Source: SZUA-430 sp040080835
GTDB lineage: Bacteria > Pseudomonadota > Alphaproteobacteria > Micropepsales > Micropepsaceae
Length of the DNA: 64,000 nt
Direction of reading: 5' to 3'
Assembly (NCBI GenBank): GCA_040080835.1
Contig: JBEBHP010000011.1
Coordinates: 62,001-126,000, forward strand
The notes below the pieces were generated by a model. It was given only the letters and a program-made list of their open reading frames with translations, was not told the origin of the DNA and made no database searches. The position numbers were made by a program, and so were the translations under genes. Positions 51,884 through 61,087 of this stretch are shown here, piece after piece; the first letter of the stretch is position 1, and each line of letters begins with the position of its first letter.

Positions 51884-52687
51884 TCAGGTCTGCTCCCAGA
51901 CAGAACGAAAGCGATCCTCCGCCCCAAGCGCCTGCAACGGACTTTGCTTGTTGATGTGTCCAATCAAGCCCCGATACACCCCATACCCCACGAGCTCCTG
52001 CAGCCGTGGCGAAAAAGATTTCACCTGCGCCGGATCAAGTCCGAGTTGCTGGTTCTCCTGCTGACGGATGAACCCAGCACAATAGTTCATTGCAATGCCG
52101 GTGCGCCGGATCGATGTCTGGTTTGAACCACCGCCATGCCACAAGGCGCCGTCCCAGATCAGAACGCTGCCCTTGCGCATCTCCGCCGGGATCGTGTCAT
52201 ACACCCCGCCATAAACCGGATTGTCCTTCAGGTGGGATGCACGGACAAGGCGCGTCGCGCCATTTGCATCTGTAAAGTCAGTCAGCGACCACATCGAATT
52301 GCAGACGACCGGAATATGCGGCTTGGCCAGCGGCATCACCATGTCATCAGCGTGAATAGGCTGCGCAACCTCGCCGGGATCTATGGCGATGGAAGACAGC
52401 GATGATACAAGGCAACCGGAATCCAGAACACCTTCAACAATCGGGAGCACATTTGCGTGAACCGGCACGTCAAGAAACGGGCCGCCGAACTTGAGCAGGT
52501 TGTAGATCCGAACTGTCTTGTGCCCCTCGAATCCGTTCATAGCGGGCCGGGCATCCAATTCGCGTTCCAGGCGAGTGAGTGCGTCATTCAACGCGTCAAC
52601 CAAACCAATATCGATGGCGTTTTCGACAATCGTGAAGCCGTCTCGCTGGATTCTCTCGATATGGGACTTACGGTCGCTTGCAAGCAT
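51884..52687 (-). CDS. Phytanoyl-CoA dioxygenase family protein
   Basis: 267 residues. The Fe(II)/2-oxoglutarate facial triad is seen as HxD in QPIHADDMV and the distal His in ALWHGGGSN, with the Arg of the oxoglutarate site a few residues later (TSIRRTG). The opening IERIQRDGFTIVENAID is the usual N-terminal strand. Such enzymes hydroxylate lipids, alkaloids or antibiotics; the substrate is unknown. Its start is 70 bases from the divergent MBL gene. Confidence 0.88.
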   Translation of the reverse strand: MLASDRKSHIERIQRDGFTIVENAIDIGLVDALNDALTRLERELDARPAMNGFEGHKTVRIYNLLKFGGPFLDVPVHANVLPIVEGVLDSGCLVSSLSSIAIDPGEVAQPIHADDMVMPLAKPHIPVVCNSMWSLTDFTDANGATRLVRASHLKDNPVYGGVYDTIPAEMRKGSVLIWDGALWHGGGSNQTSIRRTGIAMNYCAGFIRQQENQQLGLDPAQVKSFSPRLQELVGYGVYRGLIGHINKQSPLQALGAEDRFRSVWEQT

Positions 52688-52757
52688 GGCGTTTTCTCTG
52701 GCGTTGGGCGTGAGCCTCAGTCTAACCTTTTCTTGTTGGTATGGGGAGAATGATACC

Positions 52758-53666
52758 GTGAGAATTCTGCGCTGGCTGGGCTATACCGCCCTCACGTTAC
52801 TGGTCGTCTCGATCCTCGCCTACTACTGGCTGTTCGTGGACAGCAGGGTGCCGAGCGGCTCCTACACCATCGATATGACCGAGGTTCGCAAGCTCGCAGA
52901 CACGGTCGCTGGCGACAAACCCGTCGAAGTAAGAATGGAACACGTCATGTCGTTCCAGTTCCCCTTCACAGCGGCCGTCTCTGGCGGTGGCTGGGGCAAC
53001 ATCGACGTCCCCGTCTATTCCTATCAGATCGCCTACGCAGACCACACGGTTGTGGTCGACACGGCCGTGGACGGCAACGCGTCAAAGTCTGACCCGACAT
53101 TCGACGCCGCAGCCTACGAGCGCATGATCGCCGCGATGGCTTCAGCCTCGAACCTCGTCATCACGCACGAACACCCCGATCACATTGGCGGACTGGTTGC
53201 GCACCCGGACCTCAAGAATGTCCTGGGCCACACCCAGCTGACACAGGAGCAGGTCGACCACCCCGAAAAAATGTTCGGCTTGAAATTCCCCGAAGGAGCG
53301 CTGACGGGCTATCATCCGGTGAGCTACGACCGCTATCACGCGCTGGCACCAGGCATCGTGCTGATCAAGGCACCAGGTCATACACCCGGGAGCCAGTTGG
53401 TCTTTGTGAAGACCGCCAGCGGCCAGGAAATTCTGTTCCTGGGTGACGTTGCGTGGCGATTTGAGAGCGTGGAGCGTCTTGCCGCCCGTGCCCGCTTCGT
53501 GTCGGACTTCTTCCTTGAGGAGGATCGTGATGCGGTCCTTCTTGAGCTTGCGGAACTGAAACGCATCCACGAGGCCAACCCAAACCTTGCAATGATTCCA
53601 GGCCACGACTTCAAGGTCATGGACGATCTGCTGAAAGCAGGCGTGATCGTAAAGGGCTTCAAGTAA
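52758..53666 (+). CDS. Membrane-anchored MBL-fold metallo-hydrolase
   Basis: About 302 residues. GTG 52758 has a GGGGAG ribosome site and starts RILRWLGYTALTLLVVSILA, an N-terminal membrane anchor; the frame extends upstream to 52518 but that part lies over the divergent dioxygenase gene. The metallo-beta-lactamase fold shows HEHPDHIGG (HxHxDH), a His in IKAPGHTPGSQ and Asp in LFLGDVAW, and the last His in IPGHDF. The reaction is unknown; members hydrolyse thioesters, lactones or phosphodiesters. Confidence 0.85.
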   Translation: MRILRWLGYTALTLLVVSILAYYWLFVDSRVPSGSYTIDMTEVRKLADTVAGDKPVEVRMEHVMSFQFPFTAAVSGGGWGNIDVPVYSYQIAYADHTVVVDTAVDGNASKSDPTFDAAAYERMIAAMASASNLVITHEHPDHIGGLVAHPDLKNVLGHTQLTQEQVDHPEKMFGLKFPEGALTGYHPVSYDRYHALAPGIVLIKAPGHTPGSQLVFVKTASGQEILFLGDVAWRFESVERLAARARFVSDFFLEEDRDAVLLELAELKRIHEANPNLAMIPGHDFKVMDDLLKAGVIVKGFK

Positions 53667-53740
53667 CATCGAATTGCGCCCTTGTTCCCGAACGTAACAA
53701 GTGACATTTTACATGCCACTTGTTCTCGAAGGGGTCATCC

Positions 53741-54868
53741 TTGCGCGCTATCCTCAGCCGCCTCATAACCAACATCATCACAAGTCCACGTACCCGCGCC
53801 ATGAAGAGAGCTTGGTACGGCGCGGGGCGTACATTTGGTGGTCCGGCCATCGTGCACTACTTCCATGAACCGGCAGACCCGTACTCGCAGCTTGCAGCGC
53901 AACTGCTGGAACCGCTGGCGAGGAAATACAAAGTCACGGTCAAGACGTGGCTTGTGTCCCCTCCCGGACCCGCAGCAGCACCCGAACTCGCGAAACTGCA
54001 AGCGCTCGCGAAAACGGACGCTGCCCTTGTGGCACCAGCTTATGGCCTGAAATACCCAGCACCGGATTCCACACCGAAGGATGCTGTTGCAGGCGATGCG
54101 ACACGCGACAAGCTCGGTCACTACCTGAGCGGCATGTTCTACTTCGAGGGCGAATGGTACTGGAGCGTTGACCGCTTCCACTTTCTCGAAGAGCGCCTGC
54201 ATACGGCAGGACTCGGTCGAACAAAGGGGCCCCTGAAGCAGATCGCTCCCGTCAGGGAAGTAACCTTCAGCGGAAAGCCAGGGTCAGCAAAGGGCGCGAC
54301 GCTTGATTACTTCCTCTCCTTTCGCAGCCCCTACACCTATGTAGCAGTCAAGCGCGTCCGCAAGCTTGCCGAACACTATGGCGCGACCCTCCGCCTGCGC
54401 TTTGTTCTTCCAATGGTCATGCGTGGTCTGCCCGTCCCGTCAGCCAAGCGATTTTACATCACGCTCGACACAAAACGCGAAGCCGAGCGGTTGGGCATCC
54501 CGTTTGGCACAATCATCGATCCGGTGGGAAAGCCGACCGAACGTGGCCTCGCTGTCCTTCATCATGCGATCAAACTGGGAAAGGGATCCGAGTTTGCCGA
54601 ATCCTTCCTGTCCGGTGCCTTCGCCGAAGGCATCGATGCGGGCTCGGCGCCGGGACTGTTGCAGATGGCCACGCGCGCCGGCCTCACGAAAGACCAGATG
54701 GAAGCAGCTCTCGCAGACGAATCCTGGCGCCAGGTTGCCGAAGCCAATCGCGAGGAGTTGTTCTCACTCGGACTCTGGGGCGTTCCCTCCTTCCGTGTGA
54801 ACACCAACAAGCCTCACTGGGGCCAGGACAGGCTCTGGGTCATCGAACAGGAATTGCAGAAGGTTTGA
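53741..54868 (+). CDS. Tandem DsbA-like protein (HCCA-isomerase type)
   Basis: About 375 residues. The C-terminal half matches 2-hydroxychromene-2-carboxylate isomerase/DsbA-like thioredoxin folds (DYFLSFRSPYTYVAVKRV, LPMVMRGLPVP, GLWGVPSFRVN). The N-terminal half (VHYFHEPADPYSQLAAQLLE) looks like a second, degenerate copy with an all-helical insert. No CxxC motif is present, so it is a GST-kappa-like rather than disulfide enzyme. TTG 53741 has AAGGGG 6 bases upstream and is preferred over TTG 53720. The GST-like gene follows after one base. Confidence 0.8.
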   Translation: MRAILSRLITNIITSPRTRAMKRAWYGAGRTFGGPAIVHYFHEPADPYSQLAAQLLEPLARKYKVTVKTWLVSPPGPAAAPELAKLQALAKTDAALVAPAYGLKYPAPDSTPKDAVAGDATRDKLGHYLSGMFYFEGEWYWSVDRFHFLEERLHTAGLGRTKGPLKQIAPVREVTFSGKPGSAKGATLDYFLSFRSPYTYVAVKRVRKLAEHYGATLRLRFVLPMVMRGLPVPSAKRFYITLDTKREAERLGIPFGTIIDPVGKPTERGLAVLHHAIKLGKGSEFAESFLSGAFAEGIDAGSAPGLLQMATRAGLTKDQMEAALADESWRQVAEANREELFSLGLWGVPSFRVNTNKPHWGQDRLWVIEQELQKV

Positions 54869-54869
54869 A

Positions 54870-55898
54870 ATGATTCTGGCACCACTTACGCTGAACGGCG
54901 CTCCCGGCTCACCCTATACCCGCAAGATGCTGGCCCTGCTGCGCTACCGCCGCATTCCCTACAAGCTGCTGCAATACGGCATGGGCACACCGCCCGACCT
55001 GCCAAAGCCCAAGGTGCAACTGCTACCCACTTTCTACTTGCCCAATGCCAGGGGTGAGATCGAACCCGTCGTGGACTCCACACCCATCATCCGCAGACTC
55101 GAACGCGAATTCACCGGTCGCTCGGTTCTGCCGCCGCATCCCGTCACCGCATTTATCGACTACCTGCTAGAAGACTACGCTGATGAATGGCTGACCAAGG
55201 CGATGTTCCACTATCGCTGGCATTACGCTGCCGATGCGGACAAGGCGGGAGAAATCCTTCCCCGCTGGTCACGCACAACGGCAACCGACGAGGAGATGGC
55301 AGGCTTCAAGAAATTCATCATGGACCGCCAGATCTCGCGCCTGTACGTCGTGGGCTCGAACAACGGGACTGCGCCCGTAATCGAAGCCAGCTACGAGCGC
55401 TTCCTGACCCTCTTCAACGCGCATCTGAAGTTGCATCCATACCTCATGGGCAATCGACCTGGCGCGAGTGACTTCGCCATGTTCGGCCAGCTGACGGCTC
55501 TGACGCATTTTGATCCGACACCGATGGCGCTGACGCTCAAGATGGCACCAAGGGTCTACGCCTGGGTCGAAGTATCCGAAGACCTGTCTGGTCTTGAACC
55601 CGGGGACACAGACTGGATTGATCCGGCGAATATTCCAACAACGCTGATCGCACTTCTGAACGAGTTCGGTCGCGTCTATGTGCCGGCCCTCGTCGCCAAC
55701 GAAAGGGCGATTGCGGCAGGTGCAAGTACGTTTGAAATCGAAATCGACGGCAAACCCTGGAAGCAGCAGACTTTCCCGTACCAGGCCAAGTGCGCGCAAT
55801 GGATCCGCAACGAATACGCGGACCTGGGCAACGAACATCGCGCAACCGTCGACAGACTTCTCAAGGGCACGGGCCTGGAGGCCCTGTTCGCAAGGTAA
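54870..55898 (+). CDS. Glutathione S-transferase-like protein
   Basis: 342 residues: an N-terminal thioredoxin domain (LNGAPGSPYTRKMLALLRYR, with Ser in place of the usual catalytic residue), then an all-helical C-terminal domain with ASDFAMFGQLTALTHFDPT. The protein is longer than typical GSTs (about 220 residues), with an extra C-terminal helical segment. It begins one base after the stop of the DsbA-like gene, so both are translated from one mRNA. The paired thioredoxin-fold proteins may handle one glutathione-dependent step. Confidence 0.85.
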   Translation: MILAPLTLNGAPGSPYTRKMLALLRYRRIPYKLLQYGMGTPPDLPKPKVQLLPTFYLPNARGEIEPVVDSTPIIRRLEREFTGRSVLPPHPVTAFIDYLLEDYADEWLTKAMFHYRWHYAADADKAGEILPRWSRTTATDEEMAGFKKFIMDRQISRLYVVGSNNGTAPVIEASYERFLTLFNAHLKLHPYLMGNRPGASDFAMFGQLTALTHFDPTPMALTLKMAPRVYAWVEVSEDLSGLEPGDTDWIDPANIPTTLIALLNEFGRVYVPALVANERAIAAGASTFEIEIDGKPWKQQTFPYQAKCAQWIRNEYADLGNEHRATVDRLLKGTGLEALFAR

Positions 55899-56906
55899 CT
55901 AACCCATCGAGCCGAACCATCGCCGACAGGCCCTGCTGAAACTGGTCGGATCGTCAAAGCCAAGCTCTGCCGCCATCTCGCTTCGGCCGAGCTTTCCCTC
56001 ATCCAGCATGATACGGGCACGCCGCTGCAACTCGGCATCGAGCAGCACCCGAAAGCTTGTTCCGCTCGCTGACAGTCGTCGAACAAGCGTCCGGCGAGAA
56101 ACGCCAAGTTCATGCGACGCATCGTCCTCGCTCAGCCGTCCCCGCATCTTCCGCTTGAGCATTTCCTGGAGCCTGAGTTGCAGCGAATTGCCGGAACTCA
56201 TGCGGCGCGACAACTGCTCGAGTTCGGCAACGGCACTCGCGAACAGCCCGGCATCGGCAAAAGGTGATGCAAGATCGCAGAGTTCGTCTGGAACCGCCAG
56301 AAACATCTCCTTCGCATCGAAGGTAACCTGCGCACCCATCGCCAACCGCAAACGATCTGCATACTTTGGCGTCGGCATCGGAAAACCTGCCTCCACCTTC
56401 GCAAATTCCAGCTCGAGCACCGAGGCGAGCATCGCACCCAGGCCGAGCATGGTCGCCATGCTGAGGGAACGCCACGCTGAGGCATCGATGTCAACCGTCC
56501 GCGCGAGAACAAGCACGTGTCTTTTGCGATTGCGTTTCAACGTGATCGACAGGAACGGTCCCCTGACAATTCCAAATCGCCGAAATATCTCAAGGCTGCC
56601 CGCAACGGTTTGCGCGCTGCGCGAGGCCACCTCAAGCGCACCCTGCATCGCGGTGCTCCAGGCTGCCGCAGCATCAAGTGGCCACTGTTCACCCACCACG
56701 CGGCTGAGGTTCGCGCTCATCGTCACGAAAGTGAACAGCGTGACTTCCGCATCCGGCCGTTGAAGTCGTTCCTCATCAATGTCGGTGCCCTGCAACAACG
56801 CCTCGCGAAGGGCCGAGGTCGTCGCGAATTTCCTCAGCAGGAACCGAACATACCCGGCCGGTGCCGGTATGGCTTTCCTGGGGTCGTGGCCGGGAGCACG
56901 AGTCAT
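55899..56906 (-). CDS. AraC-family regulator
   Basis: About 335 residues. N-terminal arabinose-binding-like region (AAWSTAMQGALEVASRSAQT) and a C-terminal double helix-turn-helix (DASHELGVSRRTLVRRLSAS, AAELGFDDPTSFSRACRRWFG), the OruR/AlkR branch of AraC regulators. ATG 56906 is preferred; the longer frame to 56957 has an unusual Cys-rich start. It is divergent from alkB (start 57015), so it is a good candidate for its activator. Confidence 0.87.
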   Translation of the reverse strand: MTRAPGHDPRKAIPAPAGYVRFLLRKFATTSALREALLQGTDIDEERLQRPDAEVTLFTFVTMSANLSRVVGEQWPLDAAAAWSTAMQGALEVASRSAQTVAGSLEIFRRFGIVRGPFLSITLKRNRKRHVLVLARTVDIDASAWRSLSMATMLGLGAMLASVLELEFAKVEAGFPMPTPKYADRLRLAMGAQVTFDAKEMFLAVPDELCDLASPFADAGLFASAVAELEQLSRRMSSGNSLQLRLQEMLKRKMRGRLSEDDASHELGVSRRTLVRRLSASGTSFRVLLDAELQRRARIMLDEGKLGRSEMAAELGFDDPTSFSRACRRWFGSMG

Positions 56907-57014
56907 GATGTGGCGCAAAATGCCACAAAATTGGCGCGAGCAACAGCGCGAATGCACCTAAGGTTTATTCGCACAAGGATCGAGACCGATCTGAAAAAAA
57001 ACACGGAGGAAACA

Positions 57015-58199
57015 ATGGCTTTCAGCGGAAAATCCGAAACCGGCCAGACAGTCACCTACACGGACGGCAAGCGATATCTCTATTTCATGTCGGTGTTTTG
57101 GCCGCTTGTACCGACCCTGTCGGTACTTGCCTATTTCTATGCGGGCCACAACGTTTTCACTACCCTGCTCCCGGTTCTCTTCGTGTTTGGTCTCGTACCG
57201 CTCGTCGATGCGATCCTCGGCGAAGACCAGAACAACCCGCCAGAAGAAGTTGTGGACGACATGGCGAACGACCAATTCTATCGCTATCTGGTATTGGGTT
57301 CTGTTCCCCTGTTCTGGATCAGCTTCCTTTCGACTGCGTACCTTGTCGGAACGCAGGACCTTCCGTGGTGGTCGGTTCTGGCGCTCGTGATCGGCGTTGG
57401 CACAACCGACGGGAGCTGCCTCACCAACGCACACGAGCTCGGACACAAGCATAGCCCAGTGGACCGCTTTTTCGCCAAGTTGTCCTGCGCGGTTTGCGGC
57501 TATGCCCACTTCTGCATCGAGCACAATCGTGGTCACCATGTCTGGGTCTCAACCCCTGAAGATCCCGCGAGCTCGCGCATGGGCGAATCAATCTACCACT
57601 TTGCGTCACGCGAGTTGCTGGGCACGTTCCGCCGCGGCTGGGAACAGGAAGCCCTGCTGCTGTCAAAGCGCGGCAAGAGCGTCTGGTCGTGGGAAAACGA
57701 TATTCTTCAGGGCTATGCAATCACCTTCATCGCGGCAGCGGTTTTGGTTGCGCTGCTCGGATGGACGGTGCTGCCTTTTATCATCGGCCACCACTTCGTC
57801 GGTTGGTACGGTCTCACCCAGGCCAACTATGTCGAGCACTACGGTCTGCTGCGCCAGAAGCGGGATAACGGCCGCTATGAACCGGTAGCCCCGCGCCATT
57901 CATGGAACACAAACCACATCTTCTCGAACCTGATCACGTTCCACCTGCAGCGCCATTCTGATCACCACGCCAATCCGCAGCGCCCGTATCAGTCCCTGCG
58001 CGACTTTCCAGACCTGCCACGCCTGCCGAGCGGCTATCCCGGAATGTACCTGCTGGCCGCGATACCTCCGCTCTGGTTTCGCGTGATGGACCCGAAGGTC
58101 ATGGCATGGGCGGGCGGAGACTTCAGCAAGATCAACGTGCACGCGCCAGCTTTGGCAGATCTTCAGACCAGTTACGGTGCAACCGCCAACGCCGCCTGA
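57015..58199 (+). CDS. alkB: Alkane 1-monooxygenase
   Basis: 394 residues, six membrane spans. All diiron histidine boxes are present: HELGHK, EHNRGHH and LQRHSDHH, plus the NYVEHYGL signature. It oxidises medium- and long-chain n-alkanes to 1-alkanols, usually with rubredoxin. Perfect ribosome site GGAGG before ATG 57015. An upstream-extending frame overlaps the AraC gene and is a shadow. No rubredoxin gene is adjacent. A hairpin follows the stop. Confidence 0.96.
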   Translation: MAFSGKSETGQTVTYTDGKRYLYFMSVFWPLVPTLSVLAYFYAGHNVFTTLLPVLFVFGLVPLVDAILGEDQNNPPEEVVDDMANDQFYRYLVLGSVPLFWISFLSTAYLVGTQDLPWWSVLALVIGVGTTDGSCLTNAHELGHKHSPVDRFFAKLSCAVCGYAHFCIEHNRGHHVWVSTPEDPASSRMGESIYHFASRELLGTFRRGWEQEALLLSKRGKSVWSWENDILQGYAITFIAAAVLVALLGWTVLPFIIGHHFVGWYGLTQANYVEHYGLLRQKRDNGRYEPVAPRHSWNTNHIFSNLITFHLQRHSDHHANPQRPYQSLRDFPDLPRLPSGYPGMYLLAAIPPLWFRVMDPKVMAWAGGDFSKINVHAPALADLQTSYGATANAA

Positions 58200-58224
58200 A
58201 CAGATTAGACAGAATCGAGACAAC

Positions 58225-58256
58225 AGGCCCGTTGCCCCTCACAAGGTTGCGGGCCT
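58225..58256 (+). terminator. Hairpin after alkB
   Basis: AGGCCCG / CGGGCCT stem (7 bp) with an 18-base loop, followed by ATCCTTTG, 25 bases after the alkB stop. A weak intrinsic terminator is likely. Confidence 0.45.
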
Positions 58257-58296
58257 ATCCTTTGACACTGCCCCTTCTTGAACTGGACCGGTTGAA

Positions 58297-59964
58297 ATGA
58301 ACATGAAATCACTTGCTGTCCGCGTCGGAATCGTCCTCGCGGTACTGATCGGTGCGGGCTTCATCGCCTTCCAGCAATACTGGTACTACCTTCCGGGACT
58401 CCTGCAGGCCATCAGGGATCCCGTTCAACCAAACCATGAAGTCGTATGGGAAACGGGTGCCGATGAAGCGCCCGCTTCTGTGACTGAGCGCAAGCCCAAC
58501 ATCATTCTCATCGTCGCCGATGATCTCGGCTACAACGACATCTCCGTCAACCGTGGTGGGGTCGCAAATGGCGCCGTGCCGACGCCGAATATCAACTCGA
58601 TCGCAGCCGACGGCGCCAACCTGACCCAATCCTATTCCGGCAATGCCACTTGCGCCCCGTCGCGCGCGGCGATGCTGACCGGCCGTTACGCAACGCGTTT
58701 CGGTTTCGAGTTCACGCCAGTGCCAGTGCAGTTTGCAAAACTTCTGGGCCACACCAACACCAACGGGCAGCACCCCTCGATCTATCATCCGGAATTTGAG
58801 AAAGACGTGCCCGTGATGGCCGAGATGACAGTACCCACGTCGGAAACCACGCTCCCGCAAATGCTCAAGACCCAAGGCTATCATACGTTGATGCTTGGAA
58901 AATGGCACCTTGGCGAAACGAAGGAGACACGTCCGGAGGCGCGCGGATTCGACGAGTATCTGGGTTTCCTCGGCGGCGCTTCAAGGTTCCTGAACTCCGG
59001 TGACCCGGACGTTGTGGAATCCCGCCAGGACTTCGACCCGATCGACAAATTTCTCTGGGCGAACCTCTCCTTCGCCGTCGTCAACAACAACAAGCCGGAG
59101 CGTTTCACGCCTTCAAGATACATGACTGACTATCTGTCGGACGAAGCGGCCAAAGCAGTCGCCGCCAACAAGAACCGGCCGTTTTTCATGTACCTGGCCT
59201 ACAACGCGCCGCACACACCACTGCAGGCACTGAAGTCGGACTATGACGCCTTGTCCGGAATCAAGGATCACCGCCTGCGCGTCTACGCCGCCATGATCAG
59301 GGCGCTCGACCGCGGCGTCGGCGAGGTCCTCAAGGCAGTCAAGGACGCCGGACTCGACGACAAAACACTCATCATCTTCACCAGTGACAATGGCGGCGCG
59401 AATTACATCGGCCTGCCAGAGATCAACAAGCCATTCCGCGGCTGGAAGGCCACATTCTTCGAAGGCGGCATACGCGTTCCTCTCTTTATCCGCTGGCCAT
59501 CGAAAATCAAGCCCGGGTCAACCTTTGCAGGCGCTGCCGGTCACGTCGACATCTTCGCGACGTCAGCCGCAGCAGCAGGTGCCAGCGTTCCGACTGACCG
59601 CACTATGGACGGCGTGAACCTCGTGCCCTTCGTCACCGGCGAAACGCAAGGCGCCCCACACCAGACGATGTTCTGGCGCTCGGGCGGCTACAGGGTCTTG
59701 CTCGCGGGCGACTGGAAGATCCAGGTCGATGACAATCCCGGAAAGACGTGGCTCTACGATCTCAAGACCGATCCGACCGAAAAGACCAATCTCGCCGCGA
59801 CCAGCGCGGACAAGCTCGCCGAAATGAAGGCGCTGCTCGACAAGGTGAATGCCGAACAGCGCAAACCATTGTGGCCCTCGCTGCAGGAAGGCGCGATTGC
59901 CATAGATCATCCGCTCGACTCGCCTGAAAGCGCGGACGACGAATACATCTACTGGTCAAACTAG
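58297..59964 (+). CDS. Sulfatase (formylglycine-dependent)
   Basis: 555 residues. An N-terminal membrane segment (VGIVLAVLIGAGFIAFQQYW) precedes the sulfatase domain with the metal site IIVADDLGYND, the formylglycine motif CAPSR in ATCAPSRAAMLTGRY, GKWHLG and TSDNGG. The Cys is converted by the FGE encoded by the next gene. Predicted periplasmic, membrane-anchored arylsulfatase-like enzyme; substrate unknown. The following FGE gene starts 13 bases later. Confidence 0.95.
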   Translation: MNMKSLAVRVGIVLAVLIGAGFIAFQQYWYYLPGLLQAIRDPVQPNHEVVWETGADEAPASVTERKPNIILIVADDLGYNDISVNRGGVANGAVPTPNINSIAADGANLTQSYSGNATCAPSRAAMLTGRYATRFGFEFTPVPVQFAKLLGHTNTNGQHPSIYHPEFEKDVPVMAEMTVPTSETTLPQMLKTQGYHTLMLGKWHLGETKETRPEARGFDEYLGFLGGASRFLNSGDPDVVESRQDFDPIDKFLWANLSFAVVNNNKPERFTPSRYMTDYLSDEAAKAVAANKNRPFFMYLAYNAPHTPLQALKSDYDALSGIKDHRLRVYAAMIRALDRGVGEVLKAVKDAGLDDKTLIIFTSDNGGANYIGLPEINKPFRGWKATFFEGGIRVPLFIRWPSKIKPGSTFAGAAGHVDIFATSAAAAGASVPTDRTMDGVNLVPFVTGETQGAPHQTMFWRSGGYRVLLAGDWKIQVDDNPGKTWLYDLKTDPTEKTNLAATSADKLAEMKALLDKVNAEQRKPLWPSLQEGAIAIDHPLDSPESADDEYIYWSN

Positions 59965-59977
59965 TTCGAATGGCGCG

Positions 59978-60889
59978 ATGACGAAACTGTCCAGACGCAC
60001 GGCTCTCATTGTCGCCGCTGCATCAGTCTTCGCGTTGGCGACGCTCACGGTTGCGCTGCGCCCACATTCGCCGTCCAGTGTCCAGGCATGCAGCTTGCCT
60101 GCCACCACCGGGCCACACGCCGGCATGGTTTGGATTCCGGCAGGCAAGTTCTCTATGGGCAGCGACGTTTATCCGGAAGAGGCCCCCATGCGCGAAGCGA
60201 GCGTACAGGGCTTCTGGATGGACCGCACCGAGGTCACCAACCGCGAATTCGCGAAATTCGTGGAAGCCACTCAATATGTCACGGTCGCCGAACGCCCTGG
60301 AAAGCCTGGCGCTGCCGTTTTCGTGGTGCCGACCGGAAGTGTTGACCTTTCTTCTGCCGCCGCATGGTGGCGCTATGTGACGGGCGCCAACTGGCGACAC
60401 CCAGGAGGTACCGGCACATCCATTGAAGGACGCGGCGAATACCCTGTTGTGGCGATCGCCTTTGAGGACGCTCTCGCCTTTGCAAAATGGAAAGGCCGCG
60501 AACTTCCCAGCGAAAGCCAGTGGGAACGCGCCGCACGCGCGGGTGCAACCTCATTGCCGGAGCACGAACAGCCGAAATCCGCCAACACCTGGCAGGGTGT
60601 ATTCCCGATCATCGACACAGCAGAGGACGGCTTTGCCGGACTGGCCCCGGTTGGATGCTTCAAGCCGAATGCTTTCGGTCTCTACGACATGATCGGCAAT
60701 GTGTGGGAACTGACATCGGATGCTTATGCGTCTCACACGCCCGCTGCCCGCGTGATCAAGGGTGGTTCATTCCTGTGTGCACCAAACTACTGCATGCGAT
60801 ACCGCCCCGCCGCTCGACAACCCCAGGAGGAAGACCTGGGTACAAGCCACACCGGCTTCCGCACCATCCTGATCTCGCCCGGCCCCTAG
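59978..60889 (+). CDS. Formylglycine-generating enzyme (SUMF1 family)
   Basis: 303 residues. N-terminal signal/anchor (LIVAAASVFALATLTVALRP), then the FGE-sulfatase fold: MVWIPAGKFSMGSDVYPEEA, GFWMDRTEVTNREFAKFVEA, LPSESQWERAAR and the two active-site cysteines in GGSFLCAPNYCMRYRPAARQ. It oxidises the CxPxR cysteine of sulfatases to formylglycine. The sulfatase is encoded directly upstream, an operon that pairs enzyme with its maturase. Its stop overlaps the convergent small gene by 4 bases. Confidence 0.94.
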   Translation: MTKLSRRTALIVAAASVFALATLTVALRPHSPSSVQACSLPATTGPHAGMVWIPAGKFSMGSDVYPEEAPMREASVQGFWMDRTEVTNREFAKFVEATQYVTVAERPGKPGAAVFVVPTGSVDLSSAAAWWRYVTGANWRHPGGTGTSIEGRGEYPVVAIAFEDALAFAKWKGRELPSESQWERAARAGATSLPEHEQPKSANTWQGVFPIIDTAEDGFAGLAPVGCFKPNAFGLYDMIGNVWELTSDAYASHTPAARVIKGGSFLCAPNYCMRYRPAARQPQEEDLGTSHTGFRTILISPGP

Positions 60890-61080
60890 AACAGCTTCAT
60901 CTGGAACGCCACAAAGAAATAGCTGACCGCACCAAACAGGATGGCAGCAAACAAACGAGCTGCACCAACGCCGTTGTCTCCGCGCCTGAAATTCAGGACG
61001 GCAAGCGCCAGGTAAATGAGCGCCCCGATGCCCGTTGCAATTGCAAGGGCAACGTCCTCATCGATGTATGAATCCGACAT
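60886..61080 (-). CDS. Small two-span membrane protein, 64 aa
   Basis: Opening MSDSYIDEDVALAIATGIGA, then LIYLALAVLNFRRGDNGVGA and a second span (LFAAILFGAVSYFFVAFQM). ATG 61080 lies 7 bases after the stop of the CPBP protease gene, so they are probably co-transcribed. The longer frame to 61242 overlaps the protease in another frame and is not supported. No family recognised. Confidence 0.65.
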   Translation of the reverse strand: MSDSYIDEDVALAIATGIGALIYLALAVLNFRRGDNGVGAARLFAAILFGAVSYFFVAFQMKLF

Positions 61081-61087
61081 GGCTTGC

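Noticed and set aside
52518..52757. Longer N-terminus for the MBL hydrolase
   Set aside because: It lies over the start of the divergent dioxygenase gene and precedes the membrane anchor; GTG 52758 has a good ribosome site.
56517..57014. Extended frame upstream of alkB
   Set aside because: It is antisense to the AraC gene; the alkB start at 57015 has a perfect ribosome site and the family N-terminus.
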